NCBI GenBank assembly: GCA_032622095.1
Contig: CP136061.1
Span: 197,764,935 to 197,828,934 of the forward strand
Reading direction: 5' to 3'
DNA length: 64,000 nucleotides
DNA from: Siphonodentalium dalli
Lineage: Eukaryota; Mollusca; Scaphopoda; Gadilida; Siphonodentaliidae
Part shown: in pieces, positions 1 to 12,620 of the stretch
How the letters are laid out: every line of letters starts with the position of its first letter
How positions within the stretch are numbered: the first letter of the stretch is position 1
Translations under genes and position numbers: made by a program
Notes under the pieces: model-generated
Told to the model about the DNA's origin: nothing
The model's input: the letters and a program-made list of their open reading frames with translations, nothing else
Database searches by the model: none

Positions 1-1303
1 CACGCTCTCTTTGTTATAAAGAAAGATATATCTATAAGAATTGCTAAGGTAACATTGTGAAAATTTTAATTATTATGGTAGTTTGACTTCTCAACGAACA
101 TGGCATGTCACTGACTCACATCTTATAATGGATATATTATCAATGATTTATAATAATTCATATATACCGGTATAAGGGATATGGGTTGTAGCAACTGATT
201 TATAATAATTCATATAGACCGATATTCCTTATTGTAAGGGATAGGGGTGGTAGTCCCTGATGTATACAAATTAATATATACCGGTATTACTTATTATAAG
301 GGGTAGGGTGGTACCACTGATTTATAACAATTCATATATACCGGCATTACTTGTTATGATGGGTATATGGGTGGTAACCTCTTATTTATAATAATTAATA
401 TATTCCGGTCTTATTTATTATAAGGGGCAGAGTGGTAGCCTATGATTTATAATAATTTATATATACCGGTGTTACTTATTATGAGGGGTAGGGATAGTAG
501 CCTATGATTTATAATATTCATAGATACCGGTATTCCTTATAACAAGAATATAGGGTGGTAGCCTATGATTTATAATAATTAATTTTTATATTCCGGTATT
601 CCTTATTATAAGGGGTAGGGGGTGGTAGTCTCTGATTTATAATAATTCTTGTATACCGGTATTTACATGCATGGTATACACAAAGATGGCAATTGGTTGC
701 ACGATATAACATTTATTTGTAGCGCCTATTATAGTGTATTATATATATGTATGTACTATATACATCCTCATATACATGAGCACATATATTCGCGCTGCAG
801 TCGCGCATATATATATATATATATATATAATTTATACTGTATTTTAGTATATATATGTATAACATATACCGGTATATATAGGCCTCTATATCTACGCGTG
901 ACCAATTTTTGACGGTAACCGGGCATCCACCTTTAAATAAATCGACCGATGTATTAGATTCGACGCGACAAAGATGCGTCCGTCTGTAACAAAATCGACC
1001 GCAGACGCATCACCGACGGATTTAATACAATTAGATTCGAGTCGACAAAAATCCGTCGTTTGGAACGGGCCTTAGGTATTACAATAATGCGGCTAAATTT
1101 TCCCTGTACTATGAAACCACTGTGATAGTTAACACAAATTTGTAATTACAAATTAATAAATACTATTTGTATTTACAGGTATAAAATTGTTCATAGTATT
1201 GACCCAACTTGTCAGTGTTGGAGATAATTAACGTCTTCTCGGTGATTCAGTGTTTCGCAATTGAAAATACAATGATATACACTTACAAATTTATGTTTTA
1301 TAG
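1..1303 (+). other. Gene A: 3' part of the intron before its last exon
   Basis: The window opens inside an intron. No exon-like reading frame was found before the acceptor at 1301-1303 (pyrimidine-rich tract ending in TTTTATAG). The interval holds the 144-660 minisatellite, an AT dinucleotide run near 808-830, and a CG-richer patch near 945-1075 with repeated GATTCGA and CGACAAA words that may be a fragment of a mobile element. Another acceptor-like site lies at about 1178, but the tail frame is best explained by the 1303 site because that gives the same phase as the tail exon of gene B. Confidence 0.5.
144..660. repeat. Minisatellite, about nine units of 55-63 bp
   Basis: Each unit begins TGATTTATAATAATTCATAT, continues into a CCGGTAT word, then TTATTATAAGGGGTAGGG and GGTGGTAGCC. 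Nine diverged copies start near 144, 198, 258, 318, 382, 444, 506, 567 and 630. The array is head to tail without unique spacers, so it is a minisatellite and not a CRISPR. It lies in the last intron of gene A. Confidence 0.85.
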
Positions 1304-1922
1304 GATACGAAAGAGATTGCCGTTCTTCAGAACATACAAAAATGAAAAAGATAAGAGCGGATTTCCTGGGTCACCTAACTACGAAAGCGATGTTGCCGTA
1401 ACGAAGTCTAAAGAACTTTCGAAACAAACTCGTTCTAATCCCGGCTACGACATGTCTTTGGAAGCGACTACCTCGACAAATAAACTACAGAGGAGTTCAG
1501 AGGCGACGTTCCAAATTGATAAAGGATACCAGAATAATGGTGGTTATACAGATATCGACGTGGTTAATACAAATAGTGAGAAGGATGGTAATTATTCTGT
1601 CATCAGTACTGACTTGATTCAACCCACCTCGACCAATAGCGGGGATTATTTCGTTCTGGAAGATGGCCCAGGTGCTTCAACTGTCGCACGTGATCACTAT
1701 GGATACGCGCACGTGACCGACCGACTCGGAGCTGACAAATCAGCTGACTTCGCGCAACAGGACAACCAGTATCAACACATCAAAGCAACAACCACTGATG
1801 ATGGGTATGGTTATGTCGATTCTTCTAACGTAGAACCAGTGCCAGAAAACACGTGTGGAGATTACTCGTATGGTAACTTCAAAGCATCGAACGAATATTC
1901 TCAAATTGACCTCAATAATTAA
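1304..1922 (+). CDS. Gene A, terminal exon: tyrosine-rich cytoplasmic tail of a receptor-like protein
   Basis: The frame is open from the acceptor ending at 1303 to TAA at 1920-1922 and gives 205 residues. It starts with a basic IRKRLPFFR stretch, as expected just inside a membrane, and is otherwise polar and low in hydrophobic residues. There are 15 tyrosines, many in YxxI/L/V settings (YTDI, YSVI, YFVL, YAHV, YQHI, YSQI) and two in YxN (YKN, YQN). In known receptors such motifs bind SH2 domains when phosphorylated, or clathrin adaptors when not. The exon begins in phase 2, exactly as the tail exon of gene B does, so A is probably a paralogue. Its extracellular exons lie before the window. 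The protein family of the tail itself is not recognised; signalling is inferred from motif density. Confidence 0.7.
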
Positions 1923-4582
1923 CAACAACATAGTTCGAGTGGAACGAATTCAGGAAGTGCATTCACACAAACTGGAAATATAGGAATGTTAAACAAATGC
2001 ACCGTAGATATGTCCAGCATATGCACAGAGTAGCACGTGCACGCTTGCATTAGTTTCCAGACATACACCCACACATATACATAATTATGATGTGTATCCT
2101 TCTTTTCTACTTTTTTGCTATTATATGTTCTTTTCATCTCCGTGTTTTCTTCCATTTTGTTCGGGGGGGGGGGTCTTGAAAAAAATTGCAAACACAGTGT
2201 TGAACAAAATATTTCCCGCTACATTACCACCCACACCCCACCCTATGTACATTTTTTTCCAGGCCAACATTTTGGGACCCACACTTCCCCAAAAATAGTA
2301 AATAAATCAGAATAATATGAAACAAAATTATATTAAACTGGTCTTTCCATAAATTACTATTTAGCATATACCAACATATTAATACAACCCAAAACCTGAG
2401 TGAGTATATAAAGATATGCATTATGAATATGGATTTCATCTTCTGAAGGCTAATAACATTCACCTCACAATTATAATTGTGCTTGTGCACATAAATGTGT
2501 TGGCCGATGCACTCCGTGTGGCGTCCTAATGGACTGGGCAGTATGTCAGTGATTGTCTGATTGCGTATGTGTGGTAATAATAATATATAACATAAAATGG
2601 TTATGGTTATCAGTTACTGCTGTAAAAGTCTCAGAGGGCAAGATGATATTTGCAAACAATTTGTTATAATTGTATACTGTTGACATGCAGATGTCACATA
2701 TTGTCATTAAAATTGGGTTTATGTTTTATGTATGTAGCCATGTATTCATTATATTGGACTATTTGTACATTCTTATTGATTTGATTATCGACTAGCAGAA
2801 ATAATAAGAAAGAACAAGACCTTGATGGCCACTGCCTGAAGCACACGTAACAGTATTGAAAGGGAATATATCATTTAACACCCTTTTGATCCCACTTCAA
2901 GAAAACTTGTCTGCCAGGAAATTGAGTTTATAAACAAAAAGACACTTGTGTCACCATGCATGAGAAAACTATTATTTAAACGATTTCGTTATTTCGTGAT
3001 GGCGAGATATTTGTAAATGCAAATAAAAGAATGGTGACAGATAACAGAAACCGAAAGGCGCACCTACTTAGATATTTGTTGGCAGTTTGATTTTGTTTCT
3101 ATTTCCAAACTCCATCGAAATACTGAACAAATTTAGTTATCACATGACTTGCACTAAACAACTGTACTTCATTGCATAATTTGTCAAATGTGTTGACGGG
3201 ACAGAACTATTTGGAAAATGTCAGTGATAAAGACTGAGTTATGTTATATACTGGTTATCTTTCAATTTCAGTAACGAGGTGCAATATACTCCTAAATCCT
3301 AATTGCAGCATAAACAGACTTTTACTCCGAATGAAAAAGTAGCACATCATCCAAGGGGTGTGATGGTTGGTGGCTAAATATGCCCACAACTACTTCATAA
3401 AAATCCCATGGAAATGCAAATCGACCATCTGGGATCCAAATTGATAGCGGGTTAATTAGCTTGTGTGTATGTAAAACAGCTGCTTTGCCAAGTAAAAATG
3501 TCCGTGAATTTGGACGAACTACAATCTTTAACTTTTAATATAAAGAAAAAACAATGTGCATTGTTGGTTATTTGAAGAAGCGAGGCAGTCGAATGTATGC
3601 TATATATACATGTACAATAACAATGCATAAGACTTAGAAACAGTCAGAAAATGTCAGTGTTCATACATGCCTACTAACTATTATAGACACAGTAGTGTGC
3701 TCAAGTTGGATATAAAGGGTGTTCAATACATGTTCCTCTCAAATGAACTGCTTCTGGAACCAGCCAACTCATTAGCTACACAGCTGGTTTGCATATACCG
3801 GTATAATATAATCACTTGGTGATGCAGATAGTATTCTCTGGTCACTAATATGGGTATATCATACTCAGAAATGATGGAACAGCTAAGAACAGTGCACACC
3901 TAAGTGATATAATTCCAATATCTTAATGTTTCCTAATTAATCTTTGATAAATATGTTGCTTGGAGAAAAAAAATTCATCACAAATTTGTTCCTACCTTGA
4001 GCAGCCCATCCACCCCACCCTGGTTTGTCCAATACTGTATATACCAGCAATTATGTTATTACATGTACTATGGATAAATCGGTAATAAATGATAAAAACT
4101 GAAAATTTAACGAGGCACAAATATGTTTAATAAATTATAGTGCAGTAGTTTGTTTTGGTTTGAGAACAGTGGCACATACTTTAAATGTTCCACACAAAAG
4201 CGATCTACGTGTAGCTGTTTAACGCCAATTACTTACACCATGTCAGAACATGAAAATAAAAACAGGTAAATGGGTCATATTACCTTCTCATGTTTTATTT
4301 CGTCGGCTATTTAGATTGCGAAGTAATCCCGGTTGATCTTCAATATTTCAGTTTCTTGCTCCACCGCTCAACGAACATGGACCGCATATAGCATAGCCTA
4401 TACAGTCAAAGGAGATAACTTTCTAAAAGCTATTTTGAAGTAATTTATGGTTTTTAATTGGATTTGTGTCATGGCCAGCTGACTGTGAACTGCTGTTTCA
4501 ATGTAAAGAGATGTTTACATCCATTAGCAACCCTTTTTTATGATAGCAGAGTGCTCATCAAGTACGCATCGACATAGGCAGT
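1923..4582. other. Intergenic stretch downstream of gene A
   Basis: No supported gene. AATAAA at 2301-2306 could be the polyadenylation signal of gene A, though it lies in repeat-like sequence. A run of 11 G near 2163 followed by TCTTGAAAAAAATTGC, with TTTTGGGACCCAC near 2270, belongs to the G-tract repeat family seen again near 7303, 8773, 28236, 31750, 54343 and 55810. From 2600 to 4580 I see only AT-rich sequence without structure. Confidence 0.5.
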
Positions 4583-5023
4583 TTAACCCTTTACCCAACA
4601 GAACGGCCCTGTGCCAATGCACTCTCTTATATATGCGAGTCGACCAGAGGTCGCCTCGCATATATAAGAGAATGCATTGGCTTAACACATATTAAAAATG
4701 ATAAAATTGTCAAAGAATGTAGAAAAATATTATAAAAATTGTTAAAAAATGTTAGAAAAAATTATAAAATTGTTAAAGAATGTAAGGAAATTTTTTTTTA
4801 GGCCAATGCATTCTCTTATATATGCGAGGCGACCTATGGTCGACTCGCATATATAAGAGAATGCATTGGCACAGGGCATAACTGTAGCCATCACAATGTG
4901 GTCAATGAACCGGTTCCAATGATATCCATATTTGTATGGTGTTATTGAGACAGACCGAAGATATTTTAGGCTGTTGAAGCTTTATTTGGGCGTTTTTGGC
5001 CGTTTTGTTGGGTAAAGGGTTAA
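4583..5023. mobile_element. TTAA-flanked double-hairpin MITE, copy 1
   Basis: The ends are inverted repeats of about 26 bp (TTAACCCTTTACCCAACA...) with TTAA at both borders (4583-4586 and 5020-5023), the target duplication typical of piggyBac-type elements. Inside are two near-perfect 69-bp hairpins at 4613-4681 and 4802-4870, both built from the stem GCATTCTCTTATATATGCGAG and facing each other across an AT-rich spacer. No transposase reading frame is present, so it is non-autonomous. Assignment to piggyBac rests only on the TTAA borders and CCC-containing ends. Confidence 0.8.
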
Positions 5024-5176
5024 AGAATCCTTTGGTTATTTTATATAGACTTATACCACATACAATATACTACAGTATTCATTCTTCCTATTAGCAACCG
5101 CAGAATCGCAGGTGTGAAAAATCACTGGTGGAGAACCCAATGCGCATGCTCACGGCAAGCAATGTTTTAGTTTTAC

Positions 5177-5348
5177 CACAAAATCTTGGCGTGTCCTTGA
5201 CAATATGCGCCAAAAAATAATTCAACTCGCTGAACTTCTTCAAAGCAGACACTTCTATTTGAGAGGAGGCAGGAAATGGGGTGTTTCTGCCCGCTGCTAC
5301 GCACACCGACAGAGAGAAGAGGACCACGGTCCCGGCCACCGCTGACAT
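5177..5348 (-). CDS. Candidate first exon encoding a signal peptide (minus strand)
   Basis: Reading leftward from the ATG at 5348-5346, the frame starts MSAVAGTVVLFSLSVCVAAG, a good signal peptide with a small-residue cleavage site, followed by about 37 polar residues with the fragment FLAHIVKDTPRFC. A donor-like GGTAAAAC follows at 5177/5176, leaving a phase-1 border. GC content and codon use look more coding-like than the surroundings. No further exon of the same gene was recognised to the left, and the family is unknown. It could be a chance frame. Confidence 0.35.
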
Positions 5349-5540
5349 TGCGAAAGCAGTGCAGAAATTGACGGGTACAAAATAACAAAAACAACAAAAT
5401 ATAATTTATTGTTCAATACAAGTTCAACTTCCAATTTCAAATTTAAAAAATAGCGCGGTGTTTAGTTTAGAAACTGCAACTAGTAGAATGATCTAACATC
5501 GCAGTGTCTGGGGGCTTGTCAGCGTCTGCGGTGTTACTTA

Positions 5541-5893
5541 TAAGGAATCACTGAACTAAATGGTTTCCCCTAGACGACAGTGTTAATGTTTCAGCAAACT
5601 TCACTGAATTGAAGCCTGCAGGCCACTCCAGTGATGTTTACCCAACTTGATTGACACCAGTTGGTCACGTAAATGCACGCAAAATCATAGGTCATGTGTG
5701 TACTTTTAACAATAAACACCCATGTGTACGACAGAGCTATCCCACAGCCCAATTTTATCTGGAAAAACCAAGAACTACAGCAGCTAGTTAAATAAATTTC
5801 CCACACACAAAAATCCGTTCCCCCGTTATCTCACCAGTTTAAATTATTTAGATATGATGTACAAATAAAATAAACAAGATTTCATCCATTAAT
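5541..5893 (+). repeat. Dispersed repeat alpha, copy 1 (interrupted)
   Basis: The stretch starting GGAATCACTGAACTAAATGG matches 11266-11600 closely in the same orientation. In copy 2 the match continues directly into AATAACGTGTCGCATGTATC at 11600-11665. In copy 1 the corresponding words (ATAACGTGTCATATGTATC) appear only at about 7031. About 1.13 kb is therefore extra here or missing there. Confidence 0.75.
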
Positions 5894-7030
5894 AATATAA
5901 TTCATTGATATTTGGCTAAACTAAGTTTATCTCACGAGACTAAATCCATGAAATTATATACATTTATCTCAAGGTTCAAATAACACTGCCACTATAATGT
6001 CTACGCCTTTCTATCCATCTCACTCAACTCGTGGATTAGTTCTCCTTTGGGCTGGTGCTGTCTAAGTGAACAATATGTGCTGAGATTAATCAAAGTTCAA
6101 TACATTACATTGGTTCTCTCTCAATATATATTCTCATCTATTTAACATCTCACCACAAGCAGCAACTTCTTAGAATAAACAGTCAGCAATCAGCCAACTA
6201 TAGATAGCTCCGTCTATAGACAAACTCGTGGACAACCTCGTCCATGCAGACTCTACAAAAATAAATATACGAGTCATAATTTCTAGATTAGGGGAAGATG
6301 TATACCTCCCAACATACAGCCATAATACACCCTTACACAAACATACTACTAGTTATATAGAATAACCTATACACACATATAAGGGATATATTAATGCTCC
6401 TGCCAGAGAATTGCTAGAATCAACTACTTGAAGTTTCACAAACACAAAGTATAGATGAATATGTATTAACTATAAATATGCCATTAAATGTGGATTGATT
6501 ATAGTTTACCATATTACAAAGTGAACTATCCATATTAATAAAAAGGACCTATTCCAATTATGGATAATCACAATCTATATTGACGACAATAGGAAAAATG
6601 GGTTAAAATACATAACATGGCAAACGAACATTAAAGTACAACATTGAACATATCTAAACGATGAGTTTTCAATCTGGATGTCTACTTGTAGAATATATTT
6701 ATAAACATATCTAGAACTTCAATTCCTTTATTTAGTAGTTTATATAACAATTTGTTAGGTTTATCTGCACCTTGATTTCAACATATATGAAACTGACTTT
6801 TTCGCGGGTAAACAACAAATCCCCATCTAACTATATTGGGCTGACTTAGGTTTTAGCGCAAAACTAAATATTAAAGCGATACCATTTGTTTATGAGGGAT
6901 AGCGAAGTGCAGTTAAGATTAGTTACGGACTAATTAACTGTTAATGAAATAGTAAGACATGCATATATTATTAAAATCCTAAATTTGATGCATTATTTAC
7001 CTTTACATGTAAATATATCTGTAGCCACAA
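5894..7030. mobile_element. Extra segment inside repeat alpha (insertion, or deletion in the other copy)
   Basis: This AT-rich 1.1 kb separates the two halves of repeat alpha copy 1. No open frame over 60 codons and no clear terminal inverted repeat was seen. It may be a decayed insertion, or copy 2 may have lost its middle. Confidence 0.4.
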
Positions 7031-7119
7031 TAACGTGTCATATGTATCAGGTGAAGGCCATTTTACAGTTACATTCACACTTATGATTCCATAAGACCCA
7101 TACTCATTCTCGATTTAAA

Positions 7120-7303
7120 GCGACAAGAACCTTTGTCGAGTCGCATCATTAACTAGTATGTTATACCTCAGAATGTAGGAACAAGGGCCACGTCTTTGAG
7201 ATATTACCACGGCACTCTTACTTTTGTATAATGTGGCAACATTGGCATGTGAATGGAATGGTGACCAGGTGGGTCGGTCAGAAACAATGTTCAGGCACGT
7301 ACG
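7120..7303 (+). repeat. Dispersed repeat beta, copy 1
   Basis: From AAGAACCTTTGTCGAGTCGC to TTCAGGCACGTACG it is almost identical to 8930-9107. After it comes a G run at 7303-7310 and a CACCCACCC-rich stretch to about 7500 that belongs to the G-tract family. Confidence 0.8.
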
Positions 7304-8929
7304 GGGGGGGGCGTAACAAAGTTGCGAGACGTGGGGGTCTTTTTTTTACATTTCCATTTTTTTACACCCACCCACCCTTTCTTGCATTTTTTTTTCATAA
7401 AATTTTAGACACCCACCCCAAAACATCAAAGCTTTATGTTGGTCCCCTCTGTAAAAACGACCAACCGCTCTATATTGGTCCCTTCTTTGAAAGACCAAAT
7501 TAAATGTTACTTCCTGTTAACAAACATGTGCAAAATTGAACTCTAAGCAATCAACAAAGGTAGCATATTATGTGATTATATATACAGGATTATATTGGTA
7601 AATTTATAACCCAGCCTATTCATCTGTGTGAGTACAGCTGGTGAGTAGATGAAAAATATGTTGAATCCCCTGGAATGACAAAAAAAAATAACTAGGGCCA
7701 GTGTTAGGGCCTACAGTAGAATAAAAAATTACACAAACTTAAATTTATCTTTTTTCAGACATCAACCAGCATCGACTAGTAGGCATAGAGCCTATAGTAA
7801 TACCAAAAAGGAAAATGTGCATATGATCCAGTGTACGAATTAACTTTTATGTATGCCTGCATGACCACCGACCCGACCTCGCATTACAACTTAGAACTAG
7901 GCCTAAAATAATGCTTAACACTTTGAGTTTGAACGTCGATGGTCAATTTAGTGCCAAATCCATATACACGGATGTATAATACTGAGAATCATTTGGACAA
8001 TCAGAGCTGAACTTCGGTCATGTACTGGATGGAGTTCATGTGCAATAAGAAATTCACACACATTCTGTACATGACCTTTATGTGTGCCTTCAAACTAGAC
8101 CTCCTTGCATGCACATCATCTTATAAATATACAATAATTAAGTAAATTAATTTTTCTTCTTTGATAATTTTCAAATTAGCCTGAATTAGACATTAAGTGT
8201 CATTTACATACTAGTATATGCAGGTAATTATGGGATATAATAATTACAATGTGAACAAAACTGTAATGTGCCCTGGCCCCTCTTCACATCTATTTAAATA
8301 ATATTTTTATACTTTTCAGAAGACTATCCAAGGAAGGTTATATTTTTGTTTCTTTCAATAAATGTTATTAAAACTTTATTTCATGTCTACTTATTTACTT
8401 ATTGATGGTTGTCAACAACACTGAAACAAATAATTTGACAATTCAAATAATTATTTGACAAAAGTATATTTAAAAATCAATTTAGTATACAAACACTGAT
8501 ACAAATATTTAGTTCATACATTACACTCATGCATCAACTAACTGTATGAGTAAAGAGAGTGTCATGAAGTATAAGAATTATGGTAATATTCTGTCATGTG
8601 TTGTTAGCTGATATTGTCAGACTGCATTAAGTTCACCCTACCCTAGAGCTATCTGAAGTATTTTGTATTGATCTACACCGTGAACTAGACAATTTTCAAT
8701 ATAAAAACTGCCAAGCAAGCAGAAACGGACACAATAAAAAAAATTGCGCGCAAAAAAAATCAATGAAAATTTTGGGACCCACCCCCACAATATTCACTAT
8801 TTTTCCATTTTATATCAACTTATGGGGGTAATTATAACAATATTGAATGTATTAGTGCTTCTCATATTGCAACAAGCCACAACATATAAACAAATATGTT
8901 TAAAACAGTTGAAACTATGTCAATGAAAA
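7304..8929. other. Intergenic, G-tract debris then featureless AT-rich sequence
   Basis: 7304-7500 contains C/T tracts and ACACCCACCC words of the G-tract family; TTTTGGGACCCACCC recurs at about 8773. I see nothing else that supports a gene. Confidence 0.5.
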
Positions 8930-9107
8930 AGAACCTCTGTCGAGTCGCATCATTAACTAGTGTGTTATACCTCAGAATGTAGGAACAAGGGCCACGTCTT
9001 TGAGATATTACCACGGCACTCTTACTTTTGTATAATGTGGCAACAGTGGCATGTGTATGGAATGGTGACCAGGTGGGTGGGTCAGAAACAATGTTCAGGC
9101 ACGTATG
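8930..9107 (+). repeat. Dispersed repeat beta, copy 2
   Basis: Near-identical to 7120-7303 and, like it, ending at the word CAGGCACGTA. Here it runs directly into repeat gamma, which suggests that gamma inserted next to or within beta. Confidence 0.8.
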
Positions 9108-9600
9108 CTGATTTTTTCTTTCCTACCCTTGTTGTGACCCACCCACACCCGCGTCCATTTTTTTCCGTTGTCGGCAGTTTTTTCCCGACCATTTTTTGAC
9201 GCACACCCTCCTTTTAACACTAAAACAGAGGTTTGCGGGGGAAATTCACTGTAATAATCTGTATATGAATGTCTGTGCATACTATTTGTCATGGATGTTA
9301 ACATTGACATGTAAATAGGAACGAGTCAATTTGGGGTCATTCCGCCAAAAAAACATGGCTGCCAGTGGCCATATTGGATTTCAAAATTCAATCCATTAGC
9401 ATGGGCTACAGTCTGTACTGTTTGTCTGATCATCATGATATTTTTCATTTATGTTAATATTCACATATTAAGGTGTCTAAAGCCAAACTCATGCAAAAAC
9501 AGTCAAAAAGACTTGTTGAGTATCGGAAAAAAATGTTTGTTGGTCCCATCGACCACCCATCCACACCGGCATACGTGCCAGGAACTCCCCCCCCCCCTGT
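9098..9600 (+). mobile_element. Inverted-repeat element gamma, copy 1
   Basis: It begins AGGCACGTATGC and ends GGCATACGTGCC followed by a C run (about 9588-9598). The body shares long stretches with 28236-28787, including CATTGACATGTAAATAGGAA and CAATCCATTAGCATGGGCTA. No coding capacity is visible, so it is a MITE. Confidence 0.75.
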
Positions 9601-11265
9601 GGTGACTGCAAGAGAATGTCTTTGTAAGACAAAACCCTGATGAAGTACATTGAAGTGATTTAATCGTCCAGTAGCATGGGAAATAATTCAGACATGTGCG
9701 TGAAACAGTTGACCCTATCTATTGTTCAACTATTTCTACTTTCTTATCCGTATCAGTTTAGTAGATTATAGGTACATGCTCGGGTACAAATATATTATCT
9801 CAGCCAACAAAATGCTGGTCTTCATATGAATAAAAGAAAGGCACACACACATCTAATGTTTCGGAGTCTTTAAGGGTTCCCGCGTACATTTATACATTAT
9901 TGTCGATATTAGATTTTTGGGGGAACGAAATCTATATTATACTCATATGATAGACAGGCGTAAAGCATAGACCTGTTATTTTTCAAATTCTACCGTGAAC
10001 ATTCCTCAATTCCATATATAATTCATCATAAATTTCCAAACTTTTCTTCCATTTATTTACTATAACCAGGCCGTCGTATCGCTATATTTAGAACATGCTT
10101 GGCTCGACAGCTGAAAGTCGAATTCAACAAGGGCAATTTGGTAAACTCTATGTCAATTGAACATAACCGGACTATTTGTCTCTAACTGATCTGTCCATGC
10201 ACAAGAACCCGGATTTATAATAAAACCATGCACATAGAAGTTTGGAGCCCCAAATTATACCTGCTGAAGCAGTCTGTTCTCATGAAAATAAGAACACAAC
10301 GGGCTTATATAAATTAGCGAAATAAGCTCATATTGCCCCTCATATTGGCATTATTTAACCTCGATATACCCTCTATATGGACCTAAAACGCGGTTTTTAA
10401 AACAGTCCAACTATTTCGATGCGAAATAAGCCCATAATGGCATTATTTAATCAAACTTTTTTCATCGACACGACTTACCAATATCACGCTCTTTATAATG
10501 TGTTTTCACTGCGGCCCGCGGCATAAAACTGAATAACGGGTATAAGTCCACTATTGGCTTATCTCAGAATCAAATAAGTCAAATATGAACCTATATGTGC
10601 ACGAGGATATGTTGACTGAAGTAGTCAATAAATACACATACAAATACTTCTGTTGTTACCATACCAGGAACAGATTAAACAGACATGGTTCATTTGAACC
10701 TCTAAAGTTATGTACATGTAGGTTTGTAATAGGGGAAATATAATTCAATAAATAAACGAAATACTGATGTACAGAGTCCTCATACGATCTGAAAAAAATC
10801 TTAATTTTTCATAAACTGGTTACCACACTAAAATAATTTTGGCGTGTTTGTTTCGTATTCTGCGCAAAATCTAACAATCAGAGCCTATTGAAGACTACAT
10901 ACATGTATTATAAGCCACACACAAAATGAGTTACGATATAAATTGGAACAATTACTTTACGGCCAGTTAATGGTCGCATGATATTTTAATGTGACAATCT
11001 CGGCCAAATTCACATGACATCTATATGCGAAAATATGACAAACAAACAATCATTCGCGAATTAAACTATAATTTATTCACAACAGATATTCATATATTGT
11101 GCACAACAAACATTCAATCTGCTGTTTTATTTATTTCCATATCTAAAAACAGACTATCGTACGCGATATAGTTTAACATTTAACAGCCAGGTGAGGCCGT
11201 GACGTCACAAACTATAAAGGGAGATCATATTTCTTCCATAATGTCGGCGTTAAGTTACTGGCTTG
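9601..11265. other. Intergenic, no gene seen
   Basis: AT-rich with no supported exon. The part 10484-10640 (CACGCTCTTTATAATGTG ... GAGGATATGTTGA) resembles 16032-16195 and is probably a diverged repeat. Confidence 0.45.
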
Positions 11266-11665
11266 AGGAATCACTGAACTAAATGGTTTCCCATAGGCGA
11301 CAGTGTTAACGTTTCGGCCAAATTCACTGAATTGAAGCCTGCAAGCCATACCAGTGATGTTTACCCAGCTAGATTGACACCAGTTGATCACCAGTTGATC
11401 ATGTGTTTACTTTTTAAAATAAATCCCCAAGTCTACGACAGGGCTATCTCACAGCCAAATTTGATCTGGAAAAACCCAGGACTACAGCAGCTAGTTAAAT
11501 AAATTTCCCGCTCACAAAAATCTATTCCCCCATTCATTCACCAGTTTAAATTATTTAAATATTATGTACAAATCAAATAAACGCGATGTCATCCTTTAAT
11601 AACGTGTCGCATGTATCAGGTGAAGGTCATTCTTCAGTTACCTTCACCTTTAGCATTCCACGGTG
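11266..11665 (+). repeat. Dispersed repeat alpha, copy 2 (uninterrupted)
   Basis: Matches 5541-5893 and then, without a gap, 7029-7090. This contiguous copy shows what the repeat looks like without the 1.1-kb segment. Confidence 0.75.
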
Positions 11666-11831
11666 TACTCGCTCCCCGACTCTAGAACACATTTAGCTCC
11701 CTGATTCCTTGAGCGAGTTAGTTTGAGACGGCCATATCTCCGATCATGTGTGGATATTTGCTCTGTTGCACACGAACAGAGAACAGCTTGCTTAATGCAC
11801 ATGCCTTGTCGTTATGCGATAGTTTCCTTCT

Positions 11832-12620
11832 TTAAAGCCCCGGTTCCATAGTCCCGATTTTCTGTCCCGAATTAGTATATTCGGCACCAATTCGGGACCA
11901 GACCAAATCGGCAGCATTCGAGAGAATTCTGGACGAGTTTTATTCCAAAACCCGCCGAACTGATGACAAAATTTAATCGTCCCGAACATTGCCGAGTATT
12001 CCAGAATGCTTCCGAATTTCTTCCCGAATGATCAAGAATTATCCCGAACTGATACCGAAATTTCGTGCGAGTAGCTGCCGAATTGCCCAGATTACTACCG
12101 ACTTACACCGAGTTGATGCCGAATACCCCGAATCAATGCCGAACTGGTACCGAATTGATGCCGACTAAATACCGAATTGGTATTCAACGTCCCGAATCGA
12201 TGCCGAATTTTGCAGATACACTGGATCTCAGTATAAAAGCAGCCACACATGGCGAATTCGGGAATAACCTACCGAATACTGCCGACTACTCCCAGAATAT
12301 CAACCCGAATATTGCCGAATACTGCCGACTACTCCCGAATAGGTGCCGAATTGCTCCCGAATTTCTCCCGATGATTGACAAATCGGGAGCGATTCGGCTT
12401 GGTTCCCGATAGTTTTGAACATTTCAAAACTGTCGGGAGCGAGTCCAGAATCGTCCCGAATCGACCCCGATAGCACCGATATCCCCGATGTTGTTCGGGG
12501 GTAAAAATTCACTGTCCCGACTCGTCCCGAACTTACTCCACGATTTTTGCAAAATTATGATTCGGGAATCATTCGGGAACATTCGGGGTGGAAAATCGGG
12601 GATATGGAACCGGGGCTTAA
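11832..12620. mobile_element. 789-bp TTAA element with CCGAAT-rich interior, copy 1
   Basis: The terminal inverted repeats read GCCCCGGTTCCATA and continue imperfectly through TCCCGATTTTC; TTAA flanks both ends. The interior is a field of degenerate CCGAAT/CCGAACT words (ATGCCGAAT, TACCGAATTG, TCCCGAAT), a low-complexity core probably grown by slippage. The second copy at 49935-50723 has the same total length and differs at scattered bases. Frames of up to 117 codons here reflect the repeat and are not genes. Confidence 0.85.

Noticed and set aside
144-660. CRISPR-like regular array
   Set aside because: Units are diverged and abut without unique spacers; the host is a eukaryote.
12065-12412. 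115-codon plus frame and overlapping minus frames in the CCGAAT element, and their twins near 50092-50578
   Set aside because: Peptides merely repeat the CCGAAT words; both copies lie inside a transposon with defined ends.
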